Part shown: piece after piece, positions 44,091-53,777 of the stretch | How the letters are laid out: each line of letters opens with the position of its first letter | Numbering within the stretch: position 1 is the stretch's first letter | Source: Anaerocolumna jejuensis DSM 15929 | Lineage (GTDB): Bacteria > Bacillota > Clostridia > Lachnospirales > Lachnospiraceae | NCBI RefSeq assembly: GCF_900142215.1 | Contig: NZ_FRAC01000006.1 | Coordinates: forward strand, 372,001-436,000 | Reading direction: 5' to 3' | Length of the DNA: 64,000 nt | Position numbers and translations under genes: made by a program | The notes under the pieces: generated by a model | What the model saw: only the letters and a program-made list of their open reading frames with translations | The model's database searches: none | Told to the model about the DNA's origin: nothing

Positions 44091-45260
44091 TTATTCGCTT
44101 CTAAGGGCATCTATAGGGTTTAATTTTGCAGCCTTGTTTGCCGGCATAAAGCCAAAGCCCACACCAATTCCGGCTGATACTCCAAAGGCCAGTATTATGG
44201 AGTTTATCGTTGGATAGGCATCCAGTCCAAATGCATTACCAATACTGGTGGTCGCTGCCCATCCCAGGATAATCCCCACTGTTCCTCCCAGAATACTGAT
44301 GGTTGCCGCTTCAATAACAAATTGCAGAAGGATGTCTTTTCTCTTGGCTCCCATGGATTTCCTGATACCAATCTCCCTTGTCCTCTCAACAACGGATACC
44401 AGCATGATATTCATGATTCCGATACCGGCAACCAGTAGTGAAATTCCTGCAATACCGCCCAGGATGGAGCCCATCATATTGGTCATCTCCGTTACCTTTT
44501 CCAGAAGCTCTGCCATCGTCGATATGGTATACAGGTCTTCATCCTTCATAATATTGTATAAATAGTTATCAAGGAGGGTCTTGCAGATATCTACCTTGTC
44601 ATCACTTACAGCGGCAAAGCTGTAGTTTGAGATACTGGTTCCGCCCATTCGCACGGCATTGGAATAGGGAATGTAGACACAATCGTCTGCGGAATTTTCC
44701 TCGGAATCCGCTTTCTCCTCTTTGATTCCGATAACCTTGTATATCTCACCATTTATCCGGATAGTATCTCCTACTTTGGCTGAACCGTCAAAGAGCTCAT
44801 TTACGATGTAGGTGCCGATAACACAGCCTTTATAACGGCTCTTAATGTCCGCATAGTCTATAAATCTTCCGCTGGAGAGCTTAAAGTCATTCAAATCGGC
44901 ATAATCCTCTCCCACTCCGGTAACCGTTGTTGTCATAGAATTGGTTCCGTATTTTAAGGTATACCTGCTCGTAACGGAAGGGGTCACCCCTTCAAATACA
45001 TTACTGTATTTATCTACAAAGGCATAGACATCATCCACCTTTACGAACCTGGTATCCGTATTGGTTACCGATACCGTCAGCATATTGGTTCCCATGTCGG
45101 AAAAGGTGGACAGTACATAATTGGTTACGCCGTTCATAAGGCCGATCAAGGTGATAACAGAGGTAACACCGATTATCATGCCAAGCATTGTCAGAAAGGA
45201 GCGCAGCTTATTTCCGATAATACTTTTAATTGCTATTTTAAAGGTCTGAAGTATACTCAT
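44091..45260 (-). CDS. MacB/FtsX-type ABC transporter permease
   Basis: A 389-residue permease of the MacB type. One N-terminal transmembrane helix (about 15-40), a large extracytoplasmic domain (about 45-265) and three C-terminal helices are present, with conserved RTREIGIRKSMGAKRKDILLQF at the first C-terminal loop. It completes a tripartite-style exporter with the ATPase and membrane-fusion protein genes just upstream. Its start overlaps the ATPase end by 4 nt. Confidence 0.93.
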   Translation of the reverse strand: MSILQTFKIAIKSIIGNKLRSFLTMLGMIIGVTSVITLIGLMNGVTNYVLSTFSDMGTNMLTVSVTNTDTRFVKVDDVYAFVDKYSNVFEGVTPSVTSRYTLKYGTNSMTTTVTGVGEDYADLNDFKLSSGRFIDYADIKSRYKGCVIGTYIVNELFDGSAKVGDTIRINGEIYKVIGIKEEKADSEENSADDCVYIPYSNAVRMGGTSISNYSFAAVSDDKVDICKTLLDNYLYNIMKDEDLYTISTMAELLEKVTEMTNMMGSILGGIAGISLLVAGIGIMNIMLVSVVERTREIGIRKSMGAKRKDILLQFVIEAATISILGGTVGIILGWAATTSIGNAFGLDAYPTINSIILAFGVSAGIGVGFGFMPANKAAKLNPIDALRSE

Positions 45261-45988
45261 GGACGACTCCTCCTGTATTCCTCTACGCTGCCGTCAAAAT
45301 CAATTTTTCCGTCTTTTAAGGATACAACGCGGTTAGCCTCCGCAGCAATGGACTGGTCATGGGTAATTAATACAATGGTATTCCCTTCCTCATTGAGCTG
45401 CTTTAAAATGTCCAGCACCTCTCTGCTGGTCCTGGAGTCCAAAGCTCCTGTAGGTTCGTCGGCGAGAATCAGGGAGGGACTTCCGGCCAATGCTCTGGCA
45501 ATGGACCCCCTTTGTTGCTGTCCGCCGGAAAGCTGGTTGGGAAAATTCTTATATTTATCCTTTATACCAACCCGGTCAAGAGCCGCCATAGCAAGCTCTT
45601 TTCTCTTACGCCTGGATACCCCTGCATACAGGAGGGGAAGCTCTACATTCTCAAGAAGTGTCTGCCTGGCTAACAGATTATATTGCTGAAAGATAAATCC
45701 TATGGTCCGGTTTCTGATATCCGCCAGTTCATCTCCTTTTAAAGTAGAAACATCTTCTCCGTTCAGGATATACTGCCCTTCTGTCGGAACATCCAGAGCG
45801 CCGATAATGTTCATAATCGTAGATTTCCCGCTTCCCGACTTTCCTACAATAGCAACAAACTCACCATGAAAGATTTTAAGGCTAATTCCGTCATTGGCGC
45901 GTACTTCTGTGTTTCCCATCTGGTATATCTTATAAATGTCAATTAAATTAATTAATGGTTCTTTTCCATCCTCCAACCTTTCACTCAT
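45257..45988 (-). CDS. MacB/LolD-type ABC transporter ATP-binding protein
   Basis: A 243-residue ATPase. Walker A is VGKSGSGKSTIMNIIGALD, signature LSGGQQQRGSIARALAG and Walker B LILADEPTGALDS. Such ATPases pair with FtsX-like permeases to export peptides or lipoproteins. AGGAGGTGTTACCGTT precedes the ATG. It lies 14 bp after the membrane-fusion protein gene. Confidence 0.95.
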   Translation of the reverse strand: MSERLEDGKEPLINLIDIYKIYQMGNTEVRANDGISLKIFHGEFVAIVGKSGSGKSTIMNIIGALDVPTEGQYILNGEDVSTLKGDELADIRNRTIGFIFQQYNLLARQTLLENVELPLLYAGVSRRKRKELAMAALDRVGIKDKYKNFPNQLSGGQQQRGSIARALAGSPSLILADEPTGALDSRTSREVLDILKQLNEEGNTIVLITHDQSIAAEANRVVSLKDGKIDFDGSVEEYRRSRP

Positions 45989-46002
45989 AACGGTAACACC
46001 TC

Positions 46003-47892
46003 CTATTTGCCGCCGCTGCCGGAACCGCCGCCCTGGCTTTTACTGCCCTGACTGCCTCCGAAGGAGCCGCTTCTTTGACTGCTTCCGCCGCCTTGCCAGT
46101 TACCTCCCTGACCTCCCGGGCCTCCCTGTCCGCCTGGGGCGCCTTCTATATTTATCATTCCGGGCATCATGTTCTGTGTGTTACCGGAGCTGGTACGCTT
46201 CACATAGACTTCCTCTCCCGCTGTTAACCCGCTCTTTGCCTCTATATAGTCACCGTCTGTCAGACCGGTTTCTATCTGCACTTCCTTAAAGCCTGCCGGA
46301 ACATTTCCATTTGCTTTCGTTACCGTAGAATCCTTCACATAAACTGAATTACCGCGCATCAGGGCATCTGCCGGTATGGCCAGAACACCTTCCGCCTTTT
46401 CTACAACAATTTCACCGGTTACATTCATGCCGGGAAGTAAATCTCCGATGTCATCAATGCGTACCGTTACAGGGTACTGGGTAACTCCGCCGTTAGTCGT
46501 ACTTTCAAGACTTATGTTTGTTACCACACCGCTTATTTTCGTATTTTCCAGTGCGTCTGCGGTTACATTGACCTCCTGGCCCACCGCTACACTTCTGACA
46601 TCCAGTTCATCCACGTACATTTCAAAGCTTACGGCAGATAAATCATAAATGGTACATAAGCTGCTTTGATTATTAATCGTATCTCCTTCCAGCGCATCCT
46701 TACTGATCACCTTTCCGGAAATTGGTGCCGTAATGCTGTAGTCCGTCTTGGTATCCACAGCCTCCTCTAAAGAGGATTTTGCATCTTCAATGCTTTCCTT
46801 TGCAGTTTCAATGGAATCGTTGGCATTTTCCATGGAATCTTTTGCATTCTCTACAGCCTTTTCGTAGGAATCCAGCTGTTCACTGGTAGAATCCTTATCC
46901 AATACCGCTATGGAGCCCCCTGCTGCTACTCTGTCGCCTTCCTCTACCGAAAGCTTTGCTATTTCACCGGCTTTATCTGCCGTTACCACGGTGTCGGTAA
47001 GTACCTGAAAGGCTCCTTCCTGGCTGGAGGAAAGGTCTCCTATAGTGGCTGTTGCCTTACTCTCAGTGGTTATACCGCCGGGATTCTTTACCTTTATTGT
47101 GACCTTCTTTACAATCCGGTTGCCGCTTAAGGCTTCTTCAAGGCTGCTTACCTTGGTAACAGTACCGGATAAGGCCTCACCGCTGCCTGATAATTCAATG
47201 GAAGCCTTCTTCCCGACCAGGGAGGAAACAGCGTCAGAAGCATTAAAATAAACCTCCAGCAGCATGTAGCTGTTATCATAAATCTTGGCAATCTGACCGC
47301 CTTTTTGGACATTATCCCCTGCTTTTACCATAAGCTCCGTTATAACACCGGAGTCCGGGGCCGTTAAGTTTAGATTCTTATATTTTTCTACTGCATCGTC
47401 GTAATCCTTCTTGGCATCCTCATAGTTTGATTTTGCTTTATCGTAATTTTTAACAGACTTATCATAATTTTTTTCCGCCCTGGAAACGGAGGTTTTCGCC
47501 TGGTCAATCTTCTTATCAAGAGTGTCGGTGGTAACCTGGTAGAGGACCTGACCCTTCTTTACCTCATCTCCTTCTTCAAAATCAGCGGATATTACCTCAC
47601 CTTCTACCAAAGTCTTTACCTCATAGGTATTAAGGGGCTGAACCGTACCGGAGGAAGTCAGGACATTTTCAATATCCCTGGTTTCAACCTTGGCTGTCTG
47701 GACCGTATTTTCCGAGGATGTTTTTTGGGTTTTATCGGCTATCAGCTTTTTATAGCCTAATCCAGCCAAAATTAAAAGGATGAGCAGGATAATTACAATA
47801 CGTATGATTTTTTTCCCTTTGCCTTTTTTTCTTACTTTTCTGCCATTTGCCGCTTCTGTCTTTGTGCCGTCTTTTTTCTTAAACAGACTCAT
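46003..47892 (-). CDS. HlyD/MacA-like membrane-fusion (periplasmic adaptor) protein
   Basis: A 629-residue protein with a basic N-terminus, one transmembrane helix (about 28-46), two barrel-lipoyl segments (VEGEVISADFEEGDEVKKG and ITAPISGKVISKDALEGDTI) flanking coiled-coil hairpins, and a beta-barrel domain. The two coiled coils (about 125-170 and 325-370) are unusual; most family members have one. The C-terminal 60 residues are Gly/Ser/Gln-rich, as in exported wall-linked tails. It links an ATPase/permease pair to the exterior. AAGGAGGATAGATA precedes the ATG. Confidence 0.9.
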   Translation of the reverse strand: MSLFKKKDGTKTEAANGRKVRKKGKGKKIIRIVIILLILLILAGLGYKKLIADKTQKTSSENTVQTAKVETRDIENVLTSSGTVQPLNTYEVKTLVEGEVISADFEEGDEVKKGQVLYQVTTDTLDKKIDQAKTSVSRAEKNYDKSVKNYDKAKSNYEDAKKDYDDAVEKYKNLNLTAPDSGVITELMVKAGDNVQKGGQIAKIYDNSYMLLEVYFNASDAVSSLVGKKASIELSGSGEALSGTVTKVSSLEEALSGNRIVKKVTIKVKNPGGITTESKATATIGDLSSSQEGAFQVLTDTVVTADKAGEIAKLSVEEGDRVAAGGSIAVLDKDSTSEQLDSYEKAVENAKDSMENANDSIETAKESIEDAKSSLEEAVDTKTDYSITAPISGKVISKDALEGDTINNQSSLCTIYDLSAVSFEMYVDELDVRSVAVGQEVNVTADALENTKISGVVTNISLESTTNGGVTQYPVTVRIDDIGDLLPGMNVTGEIVVEKAEGVLAIPADALMRGNSVYVKDSTVTKANGNVPAGFKEVQIETGLTDGDYIEAKSGLTAGEEVYVKRTSSGNTQNMMPGMINIEGAPGGQGGPGGQGGNWQGGGSSQRSGSFGGSQGSKSQGGGSGSGGK

Positions 47893-47916
47893 TATCTATC
47901 CTCCTTAAAATACTGC

Positions 47917-49782
47917 TTAATTTGTTTTCTGTGCTATGATGACGCGCACACGGCCTCCCAGGGCTGTGGTTTTATCATAATAAGCTGTCAGTTTATATCT
48001 TGTTAAGTCCGATACCTGACTTAACGTTGCCTGGGTATAATTTATTCCGTCATAAAAATAAACCTGTACATTGTCCGATAATAGATATTTCATGGAGGAA
48101 TCCTGTATGTATGTGGTTCCTGCTGCTTTTACAGAGGTCGACTGCAGCTTCAGAGCAGAGGAGATTACCGTTCCATTTAACATTAAGCCTACCGGTCCGG
48201 TACTGTCCGAAAGCACCTTCGTCGATGTGGCAGTAGAGGTTTTTCCATTCAATATGTACTGGCTTGTAATACCGGAACTGTTTGAGCCAGTGACGCCAAG
48301 ATATATGCCATATTGATATAAATCACCGCTTGCATTGTTGAGAATCAGCTCTGTTATCTCATTTCTGGCATTTAATTCATAATAGATAACACCGCCTGTA
48401 CCCAGCAGGGTTCCTCCAAGACGGCTCGGATAAAGGGTAACATAGGCTCCGTTGCTGTAATCCAGTATCTTTGCATCGGCTGCCAGCTCATAATTTCCCA
48501 GAGCCAGGCCATCTGCGGAAAAGGTCAAATCGGTCAGCAGGGTATTTGCAGATTTGCAGATTTCAACTGTTGAAATTCCGTCGGTATAGGTTATACTTAC
48601 AAGCTGCCCGGCCATAAAGCTCACCTTTGTATCATCATAGTCCTGCTCAAAGGTGCTGCCACCTGCATCGACCACCGTCATATAGGCTGTATATTTATAA
48701 TTTCCGTTAACATCGGCTGCGGTGTGGTTTCCTGTGCTTAAAATAATACCCGTTAAAGATACATTGAGCTCATTCACACTCAGGGCATAAACTACGGTAT
48801 TGTCCTTGCCAAGCAGTAAGGTTACAACATCTCCCTTTCCAAAGCTGCCGCCAGCTGCAAACTGCTCTTTTGCCTCAACTGTACTTAAAGTATACTGGGT
48901 TCCTGCTATGGAAACCTGATCCGGTGAAAGGGTTTCCGTGCCGACAGACTGGATAGTACCTGTAATTTTATTATCATATGCCCAGACCGTTTTAAGTTTC
49001 GTGGAATAATATAACACGTCATACTGGTCAATTGCCGTTAAGGAAGAAGTCTTCCCATCCTTGTAGTATTTGGCCTGTGCCAGTGCAAAAGGAATCTTCT
49101 CTTTCCAGTTGTCCTTTACTACAACAGGCCCTTTCATGGAAGAATTGACTAAGGTAAGATAGTTGATTTCACCATTTGTATCCACCTTATACCCCAGAGT
49201 CTCTCCGTAAACTTTTCCCTCTTTTGTAGTTCCTGTCAGTACGTTGTAAAACAGATTGATACAGTCATTTCTTGTAAGGGACTGGTTTGTTGTCTTAGAA
49301 ATATTTTCATTCAGATTCTTGGTTGTATACAGATTCATCATTCCGGTATATACATTGCCGGTAAAATCCCCGTCGGTATATCCAAGGAGCTTGATAACAC
49401 CATATACGGCTTGTTTCAAGGTAACCGCTGAGGAAGGCTTAAAGGAACCGTTTATGTAACCGGACATATAGCCTGCTTCCACTGCTGCCTGAATATAGCC
49501 TGCTGCCCAATAGGTTTTCTTAACATCTCCAAACAGGCTTACATTGGTTTTAGCTGTTACATAATCTTTTTTTGCAGACAAATTAATCAGCATCTGCGCA
49601 AATTCAGCTCTGCTCACATTTGCTGACTGGGCATTGGAGCTGCCCTTGTCCGTATTCATAATCCCAAGTTCATTGATTACTTTTTGTGCATTGCTGCTGT
49701 CTGCTTTTACTGAAACAGACGGATACACTGTTGTGACAAGAACAGCCGCAATAAGTATTACCATTAGTAGTTTTCGCTGCAT
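47917..49782 (-). CDS. S-layer-homology (SLH) domain surface protein
   Basis: A 621-residue exported protein. The signal peptide (about 1-27) is followed by SLH repeats near 28-170, with markers such as WAAGYIQAAVEAGYMSGYIN and SRAEFAQMLINL, that bind secondary wall polymers. The remainder is beta-rich, with several repeated strands, and no enzymatic motif was recognised. It is the first gene of the exporter operon, 24 bp before the membrane-fusion gene, so it could be a surface partner of that transporter. AAAAGGAGACATTAA precedes the ATG. Confidence 0.87.
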   Translation of the reverse strand: MQRKLLMVILIAAVLVTTVYPSVSVKADSSNAQKVINELGIMNTDKGSSNAQSANVSRAEFAQMLINLSAKKDYVTAKTNVSLFGDVKKTYWAAGYIQAAVEAGYMSGYINGSFKPSSAVTLKQAVYGVIKLLGYTDGDFTGNVYTGMMNLYTTKNLNENISKTTNQSLTRNDCINLFYNVLTGTTKEGKVYGETLGYKVDTNGEINYLTLVNSSMKGPVVVKDNWKEKIPFALAQAKYYKDGKTSSLTAIDQYDVLYYSTKLKTVWAYDNKITGTIQSVGTETLSPDQVSIAGTQYTLSTVEAKEQFAAGGSFGKGDVVTLLLGKDNTVVYALSVNELNVSLTGIILSTGNHTAADVNGNYKYTAYMTVVDAGGSTFEQDYDDTKVSFMAGQLVSITYTDGISTVEICKSANTLLTDLTFSADGLALGNYELAADAKILDYSNGAYVTLYPSRLGGTLLGTGGVIYYELNARNEITELILNNASGDLYQYGIYLGVTGSNSSGITSQYILNGKTSTATSTKVLSDSTGPVGLMLNGTVISSALKLQSTSVKAAGTTYIQDSSMKYLLSDNVQVYFYDGINYTQATLSQVSDLTRYKLTAYYDKTTALGGRVRVIIAQKTN

Positions 49783-49945
49783 TTAATGTCTCCTTTTCAA
49801 TAAGTTTACTAATATCAACCAGTAAAATACATTTTCATTCTAAAAATAAGCGGTGATTTTTCTGTGAATAAATTGTGAAAAATTTAAGGATAAATTAAGA
49901 AGTTTGAAAAGTTATCGTAATATTTTAGAAAGAATTGAAAGAATT

Positions 49946-49979
49946 AAAAAACTGCGCCATCTTAAAAAAGATGACGCAG
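49946..49979 (-). terminator. Terminator after the Big2-like gene
   Basis: On the minus strand CTGCGTCATCTT and AAGATGGCGCAG form a 12-bp stem with one wobble and a short AT loop, followed by TTTTTTAA. It separates the lepB/Big2 unit from the SLH exporter operon. Confidence 0.88.
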
Positions 49980-49997
49980 CCAACGAGCTTGCTATTC

Positions 49998-50567
49998 TTA
50001 TTTTACTGTGACCTGGCAGGTCAAAAGCTTTCCTTCAACCCTGGCATAAATTACAGCACTGCCTTTTTTCCGGGCTCTTACCTTGCCAAAACGGCTTACA
50101 GTTGCTACTTTCTTGTTTCCGCTATACCATTTTACTCTGCCATTTGGCCCCTTTATATACAGCCTGCTGCCGTTCCATTTGGATAGTACGAGCTTTTTAC
50201 GGCTGATATCTATTACCCTTACTCTGCATTTACGCTCCTTACCATCAAAACGGATACGGATAAAGGTAGTTCCTGGCCGGAAGGCCGTAACCGTTCCGAA
50301 AATGTTGACGTCTGCCACCTTTATATCCGTAGAGGAAAAGCTCACCCTCTTATTGAGCCTGAGAAGATAGATATGGAATTCTTCCCCTTTCTTTAAGACA
50401 ATATCCTCCGCGTTTATCTTCTGGGAAAACGGGTCAAAGATATTGCTTTTATAATAGAGAGAGGTATGGGGTATTATAAGATACCAAAGCAGACCTGCAA
50501 AGGCAATGTAATATACAATTGAAATTGGTCCCTGAAAACGGAATAAGCGAAAAAAATCCTTTTTCAT
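49998..50567 (-). CDS. Membrane-anchored protein with two bacterial Ig-like (Big2) domains
   Basis: A 189-residue protein with an N-terminal transmembrane helix (about 13-33) and two beta-sandwich repeats. Each ends in a Big2-like strand: VADVNIFGTVTAFRPGTTFI in the first, VATVSRFGKVRARKKGSAVI in the second. It is very basic. The function is probably structural binding at the cell surface. It follows lepB by 31 bp and is transcribed with it. AAAAGGATAAGGG precedes the ATG. Confidence 0.82.
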   Translation of the reverse strand: MKKDFFRLFRFQGPISIVYYIAFAGLLWYLIIPHTSLYYKSNIFDPFSQKINAEDIVLKKGEEFHIYLLRLNKRVSFSSTDIKVADVNIFGTVTAFRPGTTFIRIRFDGKERKCRVRVIDISRKKLVLSKWNGSRLYIKGPNGRVKWYSGNKKVATVSRFGKVRARKKGSAVIYARVEGKLLTCQVTVK

Positions 50568-50598
50568 CCCTTATCCTTTTCGCTTTTCTTATTATATC

Positions 50599-51321
50599 TT
50601 ATTCCGGAATTCCGAATTTATTCAATGGCCAAACCCGAAGCAGCACTCTGCCTCCGATATTTTTCTTTTTAACCGGTCCCACATCGGAATAACGGCTGTC
50701 AAAGCTTACCTTCCTGTTATCCCCCAAAACAAAGTATTCATCATCGGCCAGGGTAATGGGATTGGCCGCAATACCTGCCTTGGTTATAGGCTGCTTGCCG
50801 TAATGCTCCGTTATTTTCTTGTCGTTAATATAGATGTCTTTGCCTTTTATCTGAACTGTTTCTCCCGGAAGGCCGATAACACGCTTGACAAAGTAATCTT
50901 CCTTATCCTGCCTGCCATAGGGATAAAATACAATAATATCAAAACGCTTTAAAGCATTCAGGTGATAACTGATTTTTTCAACCATAAGCTGCTCGCCGTT
51001 ATGAAGATTATTCTCCATAGAGGGTCCGTCAACGATTGTCTTTTGAATAACGAAGGTAGGAATTACATAGAGGCAGACAGCAAAAATGATTGCATATGTG
51101 ATGATGTCCTTAATAATAGCCCGTATTTTGGAAGCTGCCTTCTTCTTTTCAGGCAGATTGCCGTTTATGAGCAGATCAGGCTTATCATCCGTCTCGTTTA
51201 CCTGGACATCTGTGTCCTCGACCTCTGTTACCTCGGTCCCCTGTGTCATTTCATTTGCTTCCGCTTTCTTAGCCGCTTCTTCTGCCGGGGAATCGGCATA
51301 TTCCTTTGGCTCCTGTTCCAT
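50599..51321 (-). CDS. lepB: Signal peptidase I (second copy)
   Basis: A 240-residue membrane serine protease that removes Sec signal peptides. A long acidic N-terminal region (about 1-60) precedes one transmembrane helix (about 72-92). Catalytic Ser is in VDGPSMENNL and Lys in DYFVKRVIGLPGE; the YFVLGDNR box is intact. The start was set to ATG 51321 with GGAAGGA 7 nt upstream; a GTG seven codons earlier is possible. It is 26 bp after the first copy and shares close similarity with it, which suggests tandem duplication. Confidence 0.93.
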   Translation of the reverse strand: MEQEPKEYADSPAEEAAKKAEANEMTQGTEVTEVEDTDVQVNETDDKPDLLINGNLPEKKKAASKIRAIIKDIITYAIIFAVCLYVIPTFVIQKTIVDGPSMENNLHNGEQLMVEKISYHLNALKRFDIIVFYPYGRQDKEDYFVKRVIGLPGETVQIKGKDIYINDKKITEHYGKQPITKAGIAANPITLADDEYFVLGDNRKVSFDSRYSDVGPVKKKNIGGRVLLRVWPLNKFGIPE

Positions 51322-51347
51322 TTTCGTTTCCTTCCGTTTCACTGACT

Positions 51348-51983
51348 TTACTGATGTTTTAATACTTCAAAATCATTTAGCGGCCATATTCTAACCCAGG
51401 CTCTTCCCAAAATACTCTTACGGCTGACCACTCCTACCACAGGATTTCTGCTGTCCTTGCTGTTATTACGGTTATCTCCCAATACGAAATATTCGCCTTT
51501 GTTCAGCTTAATTGGTTCGCCTGCAATTCCGGCATCTTCTATTAAAGCATTCCCATAATCCTCTTTCAATATTTCACCGTTAATATAGATATCGCTTCCA
51601 ATAATCTGAACGGTTTCTCCCGGAAGACCGATAACTCTTTTTATATAATACGTTTTTTTGTCATCTTCATAGGGTCTGAAAACAATGATATCAAAACGTT
51701 TAGGATCCCCTTTTTCATAGGATATCTTCTCCAATATCAAGTGGTCCTCATTATGTAGAGTAGATTCCATTGAACTTCCGCTTACCTCTATCTGCTGTCC
51801 CACAAAATTATGAATTAACAGCGCAGCAACGATAATAAGTGTAAAATAAATCAGCATATCCCTTATATCCTTGCCGTAACCGGATTTATTTGACGCTGTT
51901 TTTTCCTGTTCCGGACTTTCCTGCTCCTTATTAGGCCTATTCTCATCCGCCTCATTGTTTCCTGCTAACTTTTTATCATCCAT
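51348..51983 (-). CDS. lepB: Signal peptidase I (first copy)
   Basis: A 211-residue paralogue of the following gene with a shorter acidic N-terminus (about 1-40) and one transmembrane helix (about 45-65). Catalytic Ser is in VSGSSMESTL and Lys in TYYIKRVIGLPGE; YFVLGDNRNNSKDSR is intact. ATG 51983 was chosen because CGGAGG precedes it; an upstream ATG in the same frame has its ribosome site only 1 nt away. Clostridia often hold several type I peptidases. Confidence 0.93.
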   Translation of the reverse strand: MDDKKLAGNNEADENRPNKEQESPEQEKTASNKSGYGKDIRDMLIYFTLIIVAALLIHNFVGQQIEVSGSSMESTLHNEDHLILEKISYEKGDPKRFDIIVFRPYEDDKKTYYIKRVIGLPGETVQIIGSDIYINGEILKEDYGNALIEDAGIAGEPIKLNKGEYFVLGDNRNNSKDSRNPVVGVVSRKSILGRAWVRIWPLNDFEVLKHQ

Positions 51984-52089
51984 ATTATAGAACCTCCGTA
52001 TAGAAAGCAAGGCACCCCCGCCATGCCTCCTACCTGCCAAGCTTGCTTTTTAAGGACGTTAGGAGGATAAACGGGAATGCCTTTCGCAT

Positions 52090-52347
52090 TTATTCGGATT
52101 TACTTTCCTTTCCTGCTTCTTCATCATTTAGTATCTTTACCTTAGACTGATACATTTCTTCTACTGCAATAGATAAAGGCTTGGAGGTAGTTGCGCGGAC
52201 CATAGGCTCTGCTCCGCTGATTAACTGTCTGGCTCTTTTTGCTGTCGCAAGTACGATGGAATAACGGCTGTTTACAACCGGCTGTTCTCCGGGTTCAACG
52301 TCACTGTTTACTACTTTCATTAAGTCTGTATAGGATGGATGTAACAT
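52090..52347 (-). CDS. rpoZ: RNA polymerase omega subunit
   Basis: An 85-residue omega protein. The segments LHPSYTDLMKVVNSDVEPGE and NSRYSIVLATAKRARQLISG match clostridial omega, with PLSIAVEEMYQSKVKIL at the C-terminus. It stabilises beta-prime in RNA polymerase. It lies 55 bp after remA, where gmk would commonly be found between the two. Confidence 0.93.
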   Translation of the reverse strand: MLHPSYTDLMKVVNSDVEPGEQPVVNSRYSIVLATAKRARQLISGAEPMVRATTSKPLSIAVEEMYQSKVKILNDEEAGKESKSE

Positions 52348-52402
52348 ATTGAATTTCCTGCCTTTCGCTTTATATTAATTGGAATTTATTCCTTGCTGTC
52401 TT

Positions 52403-52654
52403 TCATTCAGAATCATCCCTTGTATTAACACGGTTTGCAATGGTATCCGGTAGCAGAGAGGATAGCACCAGATGTCCGCTGTCCATGACCAGCACTGCTT
52501 TTGTCTTTCTTCCGCAGGTTGCATCAATGGCATTTCCTGCATCCTTGGCATTCTGAACCATTCTTTTGATAGGAGCAGCCTCCGGGCTGATGATACCGAC
52601 TATTTTATCAGCATTTACTACATTACCAAAACCAATATTGATTAACCGATTCAT
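52403..52654 (-). CDS. remA: RemA-family DNA-binding regulator (DUF370)
   Basis: An 83-residue protein, starting NRLINIGFGNVVNADKIVGI, with the conserved SPEAAPIKRMVQNAKDAGNA and MDSGHLVLSSL segments. RemA forms oligomeric DNA-binding rings that activate matrix and osmotic genes in Bacillus. Its position between yicC and rpoZ is conserved in Firmicutes. It begins 19 bp after the yicC stop. Confidence 0.93.
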   Translation of the reverse strand: MNRLINIGFGNVVNADKIVGIISPEAAPIKRMVQNAKDAGNAIDATCGRKTKAVLVMDSGHLVLSSLLPDTIANRVNTRDDSE

Positions 52655-52673
52655 TCCTGTCTCACCGCCTCAG

Positions 52674-53570
52674 CTATTCTATGTTCTGAATCTGCTCTCG
52701 AATCTTTTCAATTTCTGTCTTTAAATCAATAGCCATATTGGTGATGTCAATATTATTGGCTTTTGAAAGAATCGTATTGGCTTCCCGGTTCATTTCCTGG
52801 GCAATAAAGTCCAGTCTTCTTCCAACCTCTTCCCCTTGATTTAAACACAGAAGCATATTTTCAATATGACTCTTAAGTCTTACAGTTTCTTCATCTACAC
52901 ATATCTTATCTGCATAGACCGTTACTTCCGTAGCTAAAATACTTTCATCGATCATGGTGTCACCTAAAAGCTCTTCCACTTTGCCTCTAAGCTTCTCACG
53001 GTATTCTATCAGAATCTGGGGAGCATAGCCTTCTATGGTATAGACTACCTTAAGCATACCCTTTAACTTGTCGCTTAAGTCCTTCTTCAGATTTTCCCCT
53101 TCCTGACTGCGGGATTCCACCATCTGTGCACAGGCACCGGTAACGGCTTCCTCAATGAGATGCCATATCTCCTGTTCATCAGACTGCTCTTCTTCTAAGG
53201 TAAACACTTCGGGGTAGGAGGAGAGAATGGATGCTGTTATATCATCCTTTATTCCAAAGGTATCAGCCATCTTCTTTAGATTATCATGATATTCTTTCGC
53301 TATGGCCTCATTATATTTTACACAGACGCTGTTTTCCTGATGCTCCTCATAACTGATAAACACGTCTACCTTGCCACGGCTAATATATTTCTTCAAGATA
53401 CTTCGAATCCCAGCCTCATAAAAGCTCAGTTTCTTTGGTATCTTAATATTAATATCCAGATACCTGTGGTTTACCGCTTTCATCTCCACAACAACCTTGC
53501 GCTCTGCATCTGCCCTTTCGCAGCGCCCGAAGCCAGTCATACTTTTCAACATGATTTCACGTTCTTTCAT
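52674..53570 (-). CDS. yicC: YicC/YloC-family endoribonuclease
   Basis: A 298-residue protein with the YicC N-terminal (LKSMTGFGRCERADAERK..., NHRYLDINIKIPKKL) and C-terminal DUF1732 halves (RRLDFIAQEMNREANTILSKANN). Members cut RNA and influence small RNA turnover and sporulation. The family usually starts at the Met of MLKSMTGFG (53552); neither that Met nor the one at 53570 has a clear ribosome site, so the start is uncertain by six codons. It heads the yicC-remA-rpoZ-lepB cluster. Confidence 0.93.
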   Translation of the reverse strand: MKEREIMLKSMTGFGRCERADAERKVVVEMKAVNHRYLDINIKIPKKLSFYEAGIRSILKKYISRGKVDVFISYEEHQENSVCVKYNEAIAKEYHDNLKKMADTFGIKDDITASILSSYPEVFTLEEEQSDEQEIWHLIEEAVTGACAQMVESRSQEGENLKKDLSDKLKGMLKVVYTIEGYAPQILIEYREKLRGKVEELLGDTMIDESILATEVTVYADKICVDEETVRLKSHIENMLLCLNQGEEVGRRLDFIAQEMNREANTILSKANNIDITNMAIDLKTEIEKIREQIQNIE

Positions 53571-53720
53571 TATTCATTTTTTCTTGCCTGCCTTTTTAAG
53601 GCATTTCATCTAATTATAATGGAAATACCTGTACAAGTCAAGAATTTCAGTTTGAATTTATCTTTTAATATTTCCCTGCAGCTTGGCAGAACCTATGAGG
53701 ATTCACTGCAATATTACATT

Positions 53721-53777
53721 TGTCACTTGAACCTGTGACATGACACACTTCAAATGACAGGATACATGGAATACAAT
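53721..53777 (+). promoter_or_regulatory. Regulated promoter of the ABC exporter operon
   Basis: An inverted repeat TGTCACTTGAA (53721-53731) / TTCAAATGACA (53749-53759), 10 of 11 bases matching, overlaps the -35 box TTCAAA (53749-53754) of a promoter whose -10 is TACAAT (53772-53777) at 17 bp. A second small palindrome AGTAAAT-C-ATTTACT lies at 53785-53799. This looks like a repressor or activator site; no regulator gene is adjacent. Confidence 0.55.
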
